DNA from: an uncultured Prevotella sp.
GTDB lineage: Bacteria; Bacteroidota; Bacteroidia; Bacteroidales; Bacteroidaceae
DNA length: 64,000 nucleotides
Reading direction: 5' to 3'
Assembly: GCA_900557035.1 (NCBI GenBank)
Contig: USRA01000002.1
Coordinates: 1-64,000, forward strand
The first letter of the stretch is position 1; the number at the start of each line of letters is the position of its first letter. The position numbers and the translations under genes were made by a program. Shown piece by piece: positions 56,318 through 64,000 of the stretch. The notes beneath the pieces are model-generated. The model made no database searches. It was not told where the DNA came from and worked only from the letters and a program-made list of their open reading frames with translations.

Positions 56318-59300
56318 ATGCATAAAAAATTTCATCATATTTATGACATCGCCATCATCTGTATGATGGTGGCGATGTTTGTTTTTTCAGCTTGTTCGCC
56401 ATCGCATAAGGGCGAAGTAGATGAGCTGAATTATCTTTCTTATGCGCTTCACTATCGTAACCTTGATTCCACTAAAGTATTGGCAGAGAAGGCTTTGGCT
56501 CTTTCTGAAGACTACCCTGCCGGATATGCAGAGGCTTGTAACAACCTGGCTTTTGTGGCTATTGCCAAGATGGATTACCATACTGCCAAGCGATGGCTTG
56601 ACAAGGTAAACGAACGCAGTGACAACCAGATAGAACTCCTTATTGCCGACGTTCAGAATATGCGACTCTGTCAGCGTGAGGCCCGCAATAAGGATTTTTA
56701 TAGTTTCAGGGAAAAAGCCATCCGTAAACTACGAAGAATCGGTGAGGAAATAGATAACCTTCCTCTTCGGGAGCGTCAGCGCGCCATTTATGCGAAGAGT
56801 GAGTTTGATATCGTTGCTGCCACCTATTTTTATTATGTACAGCTAGATAAGCCGATGCTCAATGCGCTGGCAGATCTTGACCCGGATGAACTGGAACAGG
56901 ATACGGCACAGTATCTCAACTATCTTTATAATATGGGAGCTGGTGGTGCCATCACTCATGGCACCCCACAGGAAATCTGTCAGGCGGAATTTGATATGCT
57001 CATTCGCCTCTACTTTATGGCAAGTGGCAGCAATCCTTATCCATACTGGCAGGCAAACGCACTGCAATCTATCAGCGAACATATTCAGGATCCGGAACAG
57101 CGCGATTTCCTGGTAAAGAACAATCTGCCGGCTTTCCAGTATCTCAATGTTGAACAGATGCCTTTGGAACTTCTGGCAGGTAACTTTGCGCAACGCGCAC
57201 TCAATATCTTTTCTGAATATGGAGACGTTTACCAGACGGCAGGAGCATACCGCACACTGGCAGAATGCTACTGGCAGATCAAGGATTATAAATCGGCAGG
57301 CGATTGTCTGAACAGGGCACTCAACCAGAACAGAGCTATCCAGCAGGCACCCGACCTGGTGGCATCTATCCGGGAAAGGCTCAGCCTGGTTTATTCCGCC
57401 ATCGATGACAAGCCGGAAAGCGATTACAACCGCAATATTTACCTCGACTTGCAGGAGCAGAGCCGACAGGATAGGCAGCTGGAAGCGCGTGCCACTCAGT
57501 TGGACAACAATGCCGTCCAGCTGAACACGATGATTGCTGCAGTAATCTTTATGATAGTCCTGGTTGTGGTCTTGCTCTATGTATTCGACAGAATGAAGCG
57601 CCGTAATACCAAGGAAAGTTCTGTAGAATCCCTACTGATACCTTTACATGAATGGGAAGAACAGAACATGCAGCATATCAATGCGTTATCAGAAAAGCAT
57701 GAAGAATTGGAAGAAGCCAAGAATATGGTTCAGCTTCATATATCAGACAACAGACGCCGCAACCTGGAACAGCGTGCCAAGCTTTCTCTGGTCAATAGCA
57801 TCACTCCATTTATCGACCGCATGATTCATGAGGTAGATAGACTGATGAAGAGCAATGATACGGAAGAAGTAAGACAGGAGCGATATACTTATATCTCAGA
57901 GTTGACTGATAAAATCAATCAATATAATTCCATTCTCACCGATTGGATACAGATGCGCCAGGGAGCCATCAATCTCCGCATAGAGAGTTTCCCGCTCCAG
58001 CCACTTTTCGATATTGTAGCCAAAGGAAAAATGAGTTTTCAAATGCGTGGGGTCAAACTGACCGTACAACCTACGGATGCCACGGTAAAGGCAGACCGTA
58101 CGCTGACCTTATTCATGATCAACACCATCGCCGACAACGCCAGGAAGTTTACACCTGCAGGAGGTGAGGTTGTGGTAAGTGCCAAGAGCCATCAGGCATT
58201 TGTGGAAATATCTGTAGAAGATACGGGAAAAGGTATGGATGAAGAAACACTGGAACATATCTTCGACCGCACCTATACCGGCGGACATGGATTCGGTTTG
58301 CTCAACTGTAAGGGCATCATCGATAAGTACAAGAAAATCAGTTCGCTTTTCTCTCCTTGCAACATACAGGCAGAGAGTGAGCCGGGAAAGGGTAGTAAGT
58401 TCACTTTCCGACTGCCTTGCGGTATTCGGAAAATGCAAATGATACTGATGCTTGCCTTGATGCTGATTGGTTGTAATATCCCATCTGCCGTACAGGGAAG
58501 AATCCGGAATAAGGTCTCTATACACAGAACTGACAAGCACAGAACTAACAGGCACGGAGACAATAAGCAGACATCGCGATTGCTGCAAAAAGCAGCATCC
58601 TATGCCGACAGTGCCTATTTCAGTAATATCAATGGTACCTACGAGCGGACCCTGGCTATGGCAGATTCGGCTCGCAGCTATCTCAACCGATACTATTTGA
58701 CATTGAATCCTGATGGGAAATATCTGATGGTGGCACATCCCATGAAAGGAACCGCTGCCGAAATCCAATGGCTGCACGACAGTTTGCCAACCAACTACGA
58801 GGTCATACTCGATATCCGCAATGAGAGTGCCGTGGCAGCGCTGGCGCTTCACAAATGGGAGCTATACGATAGTAACAACAAGGTATATACCCAGCTCTTC
58901 CGTGAACGGAGTGCGGATAATTCGCTCGATAACTACGTAAGAACCATGCAGACTTCAGAAAACTCGAAGGCGGTAGCCATCGTCTTGCTGATTATCCTGC
59001 TGTTACAATTGCCACTGGCATATTATCTGCTATACTATCGCCACATCCTCCGTTATCGCTATGCCGTAGAAAAGATCAATGGCATTAACAAGGTGTTGCT
59101 CAGTGGTGATTCCAACACGGATAAGCTGAAACAGATTACCGGAATCTGGACTCCATCCGGCAGCAATAACATACGTAACGCTCAGCTTTTCCCTCAGCTC
59201 AATGAGGTGGTGGAACGTATCTCGCAGGCACTGAAGCAAAGCATTGATATGCAGCAGAATGAGGCTACGAATATAGAAATGGCTGAAGACGAACTGCATC

Positions 59301-59848
59301 GTGCAGAGTATGAAAACGGAAAGTTGCACATTGCCAATTCCGTACTCGATAACTGTCTCTCTACGCTCAAGCACGAAACGATGTATTACCCATCGCGAAT
59401 CAGACAGCTTATCGACAGCACACCGGAGGATGTTACTTCCCTGCAGGAGTTGGTGGATTACTACAAGGCAATATACACGATGCTCAGCGCACAGGCAATG
59501 GAGCAGGTGGAAGGAACCGTGAAATGCGACGCAGACTTGCTGGCATATCTCAGGAAGCTTATCACAGGCGGAGTGAAGAACTTCACTTATCAGGAAGCAA
59601 CCTCATCATCCGCCTATGTTACCTGCCAGTATATCCTTCACGATATTCCATTTGACGCAACCCGGCATCCACATCTCTTCACACCGCTCACCAGCGATAT
59701 GAAATATCTGGTGGCACGCCAGATTGTAAGAGAAATAGGGGAGGCAACCAACCTGCGTGGCTGCGGCATTCTTGCCAAGCCGTCATCTGATGGCAAACTC
59801 ATGATAGAAATCGTTTTACCTGAAAAAATAATAAAGACAAAGATATGA
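56318..59848 (+). CDS. Large hybrid-topology sensor histidine kinase, DUF5112/DUF5113-type
   Basis: A 1176-residue membrane sensor. The N-terminal lipobox-like signal (FSAC) leads to a helical TPR-like extracytoplasmic region (about 30-400), and the first inner transmembrane helix is at about 404-424. The kinase core follows, with the probable phosphoacceptor His504 in RMIHEVDRL. The ATPase N-box is near 602 (NTIADNARKF), G1 DTGKGMDE near 635 and G2 GGHGFGLLN near 655. A second hydrophobic segment (about 704-720) precedes another region, then a helix at about 885-908 and a cytoplasmic tail. The catalytic core thus lies between two membrane-anchored regions. The response regulator overlaps by four bases. 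Confidence 0.85.
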   Translation: MHKKFHHIYDIAIICMMVAMFVFSACSPSHKGEVDELNYLSYALHYRNLDSTKVLAEKALALSEDYPAGYAEACNNLAFVAIAKMDYHTAKRWLDKVNERSDNQIELLIADVQNMRLCQREARNKDFYSFREKAIRKLRRIGEEIDNLPLRERQRAIYAKSEFDIVAATYFYYVQLDKPMLNALADLDPDELEQDTAQYLNYLYNMGAGGAITHGTPQEICQAEFDMLIRLYFMASGSNPYPYWQANALQSISEHIQDPEQRDFLVKNNLPAFQYLNVEQMPLELLAGNFAQRALNIFSEYGDVYQTAGAYRTLAECYWQIKDYKSAGDCLNRALNQNRAIQQAPDLVASIRERLSLVYSAIDDKPESDYNRNIYLDLQEQSRQDRQLEARATQLDNNAVQLNTMIAAVIFMIVLVVVLLYVFDRMKRRNTKESSVESLLIPLHEWEEQNMQHINALSEKHEELEEAKNMVQLHISDNRRRNLEQRAKLSLVNSITPFIDRMIHEVDRLMKSNDTEEVRQERYTYISELTDKINQYNSILTDWIQMRQGAINLRIESFPLQPLFDIVAKGKMSFQMRGVKLTVQPTDATVKADRTLTLFMINTIADNARKFTPAGGEVVVSAKSHQAFVEISVEDTGKGMDEETLEHIFDRTYTGGHGFGLLNCKGIIDKYKKISSLFSPCNIQAESEPGKGSKFTFRLPCGIRKMQMILMLALMLIGCNIPSAVQGRIRNKVSIHRTDKHRTNRHGDNKQTSRLLQKAASYADSAYFSNINGTYERTLAMADSARSYLNRYYLTLNPDGKYLMVAHPMKGTAAEIQWLHDSLPTNYEVILDIRNESAVAALALHKWELYDSNNKVYTQLFRERSADNSLDNYVRTMQTSENSKAVAIVLLIILLLQLPLAYYLLYYRHILRYRYAVEKINGINKVLLSGDSNTDKLKQITGIWTPSGSNNIRNAQLFPQLNEVVERISQALKQSIDMQQNEATNIEMAEDELHRAEYENGKLHIANSVLDNCLSTLKHETMYYPSRIRQLIDSTPEDVTSLQELVDYYKAIYTMLSAQAMEQVEGTVKCDADLLAYLRKLITGGVKNFTYQEATSSSAYVTCQYILHDIPFDATRHPHLFTPLTSDMKYLVARQIVREIGEATNLRGCGILAKPSSDGKLMIEIVLPEKIIKTKI

Positions 59849-60570
59849 ATAAATTTAAGGTTATTATAGTAGAAGATGTGCCTCTGGAATTGAAAGGCAC
59901 AGAAGGAATCTTCAAGAACGACATACCCGAAGCTGAAATCATCGGCACAGCGGATAGTGAAATCGCTTATTGGAAACTCATCAAACAGCAAAAGCCAGAC
60001 CTTGTTCTGCTTGATCTTGGCTTGGGTGGCTCCACCACTGTTGGAGTAGAAATTTGCCGTAGTACAAAGGAACAGTATCCTGATGTGAAGGTTCTGATCT
60101 TTACCGGTGAGATTCTCAACGAGAAGTTATGGGTGGATGTGCTCGATGCAGGATGTGAAGGCATCATCCTCAAGAGCGGAGAATTGCTTACCCGTGGTGA
60201 CGTGGCTTCCTGCATGAGTGGAAAGAAACTGGTTTTCAACCAGCCGATTCTCCAGAAAATCGTTGATAGATTCAAGCAGAGCGTAGGAAGCCAACTGATG
60301 CATCAGGAGGCGATGATCAATTACGAGATTGATGAGTATGACGAACGATTCCTCCGCCATCTCGCCCTGGGTTATACCAAGGAGCAGATCACGAACCTGC
60401 GAGGTATGCCATTCGGAGTGAAGAGTCTGGAAAAACGGCAGAATGAACTCGTACAGAAGCTCTTCCCTGATGGTAATAACGGAATGAGCGTGAATGCGAC
60501 CCGACTCGTGGTACGTGCCTGCGAGTTGCGCATCATCGATATTGATAATTTGCAGGCTGATGAAGAATAG
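59845..60570 (+). CDS. Response regulator, partner of the DUF5112/5113 kinase
   Basis: A 241-residue two-domain regulator. The receiver domain has the acidic pocket Glu10/Asp11, the phosphoacceptor Asp57 in LLDLGLGG and the conserved Lys in GIILKSG. The C-terminal part (FLRHLALGYTKEQITNLRGMPFGVKSLEKR) is a LuxR-like helix-turn-helix without the standard signature, close to the DUF5932 type. Translation is coupled to the kinase by an ATGA overlap. The target genes are unknown. Confidence 0.87.
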   Translation: MNKFKVIIVEDVPLELKGTEGIFKNDIPEAEIIGTADSEIAYWKLIKQQKPDLVLLDLGLGGSTTVGVEICRSTKEQYPDVKVLIFTGEILNEKLWVDVLDAGCEGIILKSGELLTRGDVASCMSGKKLVFNQPILQKIVDRFKQSVGSQLMHQEAMINYEIDEYDERFLRHLALGYTKEQITNLRGMPFGVKSLEKRQNELVQKLFPDGNNGMSVNATRLVVRACELRIIDIDNLQADEE

Positions 60571-61186
60571 TCATACATTCAGCAGGGTATCCGGTCATAC
60601 ATTCAGCAGGATATGTGGCTATGCCATGTTCCTGCTGATACTGGCACAGATTTTACTGGTGCTGGCTTCATGGCTCATCACTGCCGCTATGCCCGATGTC
60701 TTTCCCCGGTCATTGCTCAGCCCGGAAGGTATCCGATGGTTCTTCGGCACTTTCACAGCCAACCTGCAGTCACCTTGGCTGGTATGGCTGTTGCTGATCA
60801 GCATTGCCTGGGGAACGCTACGGGCTAGTGGCTTGTTAAACTACGATCATAAGGTTTACCGACAGCGCAATGCCTTGAGGTTGGTTTGTCTGGAATTCGT
60901 TCTGTTTATCGGTGTGATGCTGTTGCTCACGCTCATTCCTCATGCCATCCTGCTCAATGTAATGGGAGGATATGCCTCCAGCAGTTTTTCCAGAAGCATC
61001 TTGCCCTATATCTGTTTTATGGTCATTGTCATGGCACAGTCTTTCGGCGTAGTCAGCCAAAGACTGAACAGTATTGAGGCAATGGGAGAGGCAATGGCGG
61101 ATGGAGTTCGCCTGTCTGCTCCTCTCTTTATCATCTATATATTTGTCATTCAATTATATAGTTCTGTAGATTATCTCTTTGGATGA
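60560..61186 (+). CDS. Short AbgT-like membrane protein
   Basis: A 208-residue protein with about five hydrophobic segments. SLLSPEGIRWFFGTFTANLQ and the following SGLL segment resemble the N-terminal part of AbgT (p-aminobenzoyl-glutamate) transporters, which are normally near 500 residues. The ATG at 60560 overlaps the response regulator stop by 11 bases, so it is translationally coupled and probably works with the two-component pair. Whether it is a mini-transporter or an accessory sensor protein is unclear. The frame extends to 60494, but that part is inside the regulator gene. Confidence 0.65.
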   Translation: MKNSHTFSRVSGHTFSRICGYAMFLLILAQILLVLASWLITAAMPDVFPRSLLSPEGIRWFFGTFTANLQSPWLVWLLLISIAWGTLRASGLLNYDHKVYRQRNALRLVCLEFVLFIGVMLLLTLIPHAILLNVMGGYASSSFSRSILPYICFMVIVMAQSFGVVSQRLNSIEAMGEAMADGVRLSAPLFIIYIFVIQLYSSVDYLFG

Positions 61187-61200
61187 TCTTTCAAAGAATG

Positions 61201-61243
61201 TCTATATTCATCACAGAAAGAATATCTATATTCATCACACAGA
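61201..61243. repeat. Direct repeat in the 61187-61318 gap
   Basis: TCTATATTCATCACAG (from 61201) repeats as TCTATATTCATCACACAG (from 61225), 24 bases apart. Confidence 0.5.
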
Positions 61244-61250
61244 AAAAGCA

Positions 61251-61282
61251 AAGGGGCATCCCAATCACTTGGAATGTCCCTT
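61251..61282. terminator. Bidirectional terminator
   Basis: AAGGGGCATCCCAA pairs with TTGGAATGTCCCTT (two mismatches) around a four-base loop. The minus side has the better T-rich tail and serves the leftward secreted-protein gene. Confidence 0.65.
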
Positions 61283-61318
61283 CTTTGGTATATATTTGGT
61301 TTGATAAATTGGTCTAAC

Positions 61319-62317
61319 TTATCTTCTGCCACCGAATGAACTGCCGCTATTATTGCTCTTGCTACGGGAAGATCCACCTCCAAAGGAACTTCGGACACCA
61401 TTGCTGCCTCCGCCAAAGGAACGGCTTCCACTGTTGAATGAACGGCTGTTATTCAGCGAATTGCCGCCACGGCTTCCACCGAAAGATCCCTTGCTTGGAG
61501 TGTTGGAACGTGGAGTGAAACCATTATTAAGCGAACGGCTGTTGTTGGTAAAGCCACCGGCACGAACACCGCTTCCAAAGGTACCATTATTTTGGCGACT
61601 GTTGCCAAAACTATGGTTATTGCTTGGACGATTCGTTCTATCGTTATTTGGACGGTTATTGAAAGAACCTCCATTTATTTCCTGTCGGTTTACGTTTCCA
61701 AAAGAATGATCACGTGTAACCGTAGTTCTTGTGCTACTCTGGCGATTGAGATTGCCGAAGGTCTTGCCACGACCGTAATCGCCACGGTTGAATCCATCGC
61801 GCATACCGAATCTTGGTTCCTGACCTCGAACACCTATAGGGCGCGGACCGCCGAACTCACGTCCGTGATACCAGCTTCTGCCACCATTCATTCTCCAGCT
61901 GTGTCCACCACGATATACTGCATAGAAATGAGGTCTTCCGAAGAAGAAGTAATCTCTGCGTGGGTAGCGTGCATAGATGCCGAAGTGGAAGTAACCACCA
62001 TCCCAGTAAAGAGGACGGTAGAAATAGCTTGCGGCACAGAATGAGCGATACTGCCAATCCAGAAGGATATAGCTCAAGTCGAGATTACGCTGACGCCAAT
62101 AGATGCCGTAGAGATCGTCGTAAGTATCCACGCCCATCAGATAGTCGAGGTTCACCTCATAGGCTGCCTCATACTGATCATCTGTCAGATTCAGCTCGTA
62201 AGCCATCTTGTCTGTCAGGAACAGAGCCTGCTGGCGAGCCTGTTCATAACTCATTGCTGATGCAGAAGTGAATGTCATCATGAACATTGCTACTAGTGCT
62301 ATGATAAACTTCTTCAT
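61319..62317 (-). CDS. Secreted Gly/Asn/Ser/Arg-rich protein
   Basis: A 332-residue exported protein. The signal peptide ends near SASA. Residues 21-100 are helical (YEQARQQALFLTDKMAYEL), then a Tyr/Arg/Gly segment (about 100-160). The last 170 residues are low complexity with repeated FGN, SFN, NNR and SFGG motifs and no cysteines. The composition suggests a disordered, sticky surface or matrix polymer. I know of similar Bacteroidota hypothetical proteins but no proven role. A TATCTTTG promoter element lies at 62421-62414. Confidence 0.75.
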   Translation of the reverse strand: MKKFIIALVAMFMMTFTSASAMSYEQARQQALFLTDKMAYELNLTDDQYEAAYEVNLDYLMGVDTYDDLYGIYWRQRNLDLSYILLDWQYRSFCAASYFYRPLYWDGGYFHFGIYARYPRRDYFFFGRPHFYAVYRGGHSWRMNGGRSWYHGREFGGPRPIGVRGQEPRFGMRDGFNRGDYGRGKTFGNLNRQSSTRTTVTRDHSFGNVNRQEINGGSFNNRPNNDRTNRPSNNHSFGNSRQNNGTFGSGVRAGGFTNNSRSLNNGFTPRSNTPSKGSFGGSRGGNSLNNSRSFNSGSRSFGGGSNGVRSSFGGGSSRSKSNNSGSSFGGRR

Positions 62318-62413
62318 AATCTTATCTTATTAAATATGTTAAACTTCCATTTGCCAGGAAATCATCAGATTCCAGAATCATCGTCAATTCAGTCATCTTT
62401 CTGATTCCTGCTG

Positions 62414-62421
62414 CAAAGATA
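62414..62421 (-). promoter_or_regulatory. -7 element of the secreted low-complexity protein gene
   Basis: TATCTTTG on the minus strand with a leader of about 95 bases. No good -33 box is visible. Confidence 0.5.
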
Positions 62422-62508
62422 AGGCGATTTTTGGAGGTATAGTAAGGATTTTCCCTAAACCCATAGAGGAAATTCCCTAAACGATGCCTTTTTTCGAAAA
62501 AAAAATAG

Positions 62509-62516
62509 TAATTTTG
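62509..62516 (+). promoter_or_regulatory. -7 element of the sodium:alanine symporter gene
   Basis: TAATTTTG, about 63 bases before the ATG at 62579. No clear -33 TTTG at the expected distance. Confidence 0.45.
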
Positions 62517-62578
62517 CAGTCGAAAAGAACATTTTGAGAAATAAAAATAGATTACTTATAGTGATTTAAATAAATAAA

Positions 62579-64000
62579 ATGATAGATTCAATACAGAATA
62601 TTTTAGTTCAGGTTAGCGATTTTCTTTGGTCGTATATCATCATCACCATCTTGATATGCTGTGCCGTGTTTTTCACTTGGCGTACTCGTTTCGTGCAGTT
62701 TCGTCTCATCCGCGAGATGGTCAGGCTCCTGCTTCATCCCGATAAGGTTCAACCAGAGGAGATTGGCCAGGAAGAACTGTCAATGGATGTAAAGGTGAAT
62801 GGTGAGATGAAGCACATCTCTTCCTTCCAGGCTTTCGTGGTGGCATTGGCCAGTAGAATTGGTACTGGTAATCTTGCTGGAGTGGCTACAGCCATCAGCA
62901 TCGGCGGTCCGGGAGCTGTCTTCTGGATGTGGATGCTCGCTTTGCTGGGTTCAGCATCGGCCTTCATCGAATCAACGCTTGCCCAACTCTATAAGCGAAA
63001 AGGTAAGACTTCCTTCTATGGAGGACCAGCCTACTATATGAAATATGGATTGGGGAAGGGCTGGATGGGTATCCTTTTTGCCGTTCTCATGATCATCACC
63101 TTTGGTTTTGCCTACAATTCCGTTCAGAGCAACACCATCTGTCTGGCATGGCAGAAAGCTTTTGGTATTGAGCCTGCCACAATGGGCATCATACTCACGG
63201 CGCTTACATTGCTCATCATATTTGGTGGTATTCAGAGAGTTGCAAAGTTCTCTTCTATGGTAGTTCCTGTCATGGCGGTTGTCTATCTCCTGATAGCCGT
63301 TGGCGTGGTGATTTGGAATATTACCAGTTTGCCTAAGGTATTGCTGACTATTGTTGAGAATGCCTTCGGATTCAATCAGGCTGCAGGTGGAGTACTGGGT
63401 GTCACCGTGATTCAGGGCATCAAGCGAGGCTTGTTCAGCAATGAGGCCGGCGAGGGTAGTGCTCCTAATGCTGCTGCGGTGGCTACGGTGAGCCATCCGG
63501 CAAAACAGGGATTGATTCAGGCGCTGGGTGTCTTCACGGATACCTTGGTTGTATGTTCCTGCACAGCATTCATCATCCTTATGAGCGAGGTAGATGTCAC
63601 TGCATCCAATGGCATCCAACTGACTCAGGATGCCTTGACCCACGAAATCGGTAGCATAGGAAATCCTTTTGTAGCAGTCATGATATGGCTCTTTGCCTTT
63701 AGCAGTATCATCGGCAATTATTATTATGGTGAGACCAACGTGAGATATATCAAGGATTCAAGACTGGGCGTATTTATCTACCGCCTTGCTGTGGCAGCGA
63801 TGGTGATGATAGGAGCCATCGTGTCGCTGGATTTTGCCTGGAGCTTTGCTGACATCACCATGGCACTTCTTACCCTTTGTAATCTTGCAGCCATCGTTTT
63901 ACTTTCTCGCCAGGCAGTCTTCCTGTTGCAGGATTACCGCCAACAGAAGAAGGAAGGCAAGAATCCTGTATTCAAAAAGGAAAAGATGCCAGAGATTGCA
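62579..64000 (+). CDS. Sodium:alanine/glycine symporter family protein, cut by the window end
   Basis: At least 474 residues of an AGCS-family symporter that takes up alanine or glycine with Na+. Helix signature RIGTGNLAGVATAISIGGPG (about residues 92-111) matches the family, as do SFYGGPAYYMKYGLG and RGLFSNEAGEGSAPNAAAVA. About 11 helices are predicted, and a charged tail (RQQKKEGKNPVFKKEK) is reached at the window edge, so little seems missing. The ATG is at 62579. Confidence 0.93.
   Translation, partial: MIDSIQNILVQVSDFLWSYIIITILICCAVFFTWRTRFVQFRLIREMVRLLLHPDKVQPEEIGQEELSMDVKVNGEMKHISSFQAFVVALASRIGTGNLAGVATAISIGGPGAVFWMWMLALLGSASAFIESTLAQLYKRKGKTSFYGGPAYYMKYGLGKGWMGILFAVLMIITFGFAYNSVQSNTICLAWQKAFGIEPATMGIILTALTLLIIFGGIQRVAKFSSMVVPVMAVVYLLIAVGVVIWNITSLPKVLLTIVENAFGFNQAAGGVLGVTVIQGIKRGLFSNEAGEGSAPNAAAVATVSHPAKQGLIQALGVFTDTLVVCSCTAFIILMSEVDVTASNGIQLTQDALTHEIGSIGNPFVAVMIWLFAFSSIIGNYYYGETNVRYIKDSRLGVFIYRLAVAAMVMIGAIVSLDFAWSFADITMALLTLCNLAAIVLLSRQAVFLLQDYRQQKKEGKNPVFKKEKMPEIA

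Noticed and set aside
58109-58852. Leftward 247-residue frame within the sensor kinase gene.
   Set aside because: Shadow frame; the rightward frame has intact kinase N, G1 and G2 boxes across the same bases.

Overview
The window reads as a chromosomal segment of a gut Bacteroidota, most like Prevotella/Segatella (P. copri group). This rests on the many promoters of the Bacteroidota type (TTTG, 19-21 bases, TAnnTTTG), the general scarcity of Shine-Dalgarno sites, Bacteroidota-only families (DUF4835, DUF3127, DUF5112/5113-type sensor kinase, Bacteroidota Wzi), and the gene style overall. The species is inferred from family resemblance, not from a marker-gene search.

Layout. 0-5 kb: an AAA ATPase, an ATP-grasp-like protein, a divergent NAD-dependent DNA ligase and a GNAT acetyltransferase. 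5-15.3 kb: a metal/envelope block with a His-rich CobW-type GTPase, DsbD, a small His-containing membrane protein and a complete CzcB-CzcA-TolC heavy-metal RND efflux set. 15.3-25.9 kb: a surface polysaccharide locus (initiating sugar transferase, three GT2 enzymes, Wzx, a probable Wzy, Wzz, Wzi, a lipocalin-like lipoprotein and one unknown protein on the opposite strand). 25.9-28.0 kb: an accessory stretch with a RelE-type toxin-antitoxin pair, a broken ORF, a fragment resembling the C-terminus of a type ISP restriction enzyme, and two phased palindrome arrays. 28-33.6 kb: lactaldehyde reductase (fucO), a GH2 beta-galactosidase with a C-terminal F5/8 domain, and tRNA-Arg(UCU). 33.8-41.5 kb: a leftward housekeeping run of dnaN, DnaQ-like exonuclease, coaBC, DUF4835, recN and a dead HtrA-like/TPR protein. 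41.8-49.4 kb: a DUF3127 OB-fold protein, an MFS transporter, nudC, a 5'-nucleotidase, a short DnaJ protein, a zinc-ribbon membrane protein and a GH25 lysozyme. 49.5-56.3 kb: an unknown conserved protein, an NhaC-type antiporter, and a hexuronate module (uxaA, a LacI regulator, kdgK, eda) that takes altronate to pyruvate plus glyceraldehyde 3-phosphate. 56.3-61.2 kb: a large hybrid membrane sensor kinase, its response regulator and a short AbgT-like membrane protein. 61.3 kb to the end: a Gly/Asn/Ser-rich secreted protein and an alanine/sodium symporter that runs off the window.

The most unusual signal is not a gene. Three intergenic regions (about 26052-26205, 27794-27881 and 42326-42457) each hold an array of short palindromes spaced 22 bp apart. 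Each array has its own sequence, but the period is the same, and all three lie at the 3' ends of converging genes. I do not recognise this as a named element. Other points of note are a catalytically dead trypsin-like protein fused to TPR repeats, an OB-fold protein with an SSB-like C-terminal tip next to dnaN, a sensor kinase whose catalytic core lies between two membrane-anchored regions, and two genes whose promoter abuts the start codon (probable leaderless mRNAs).
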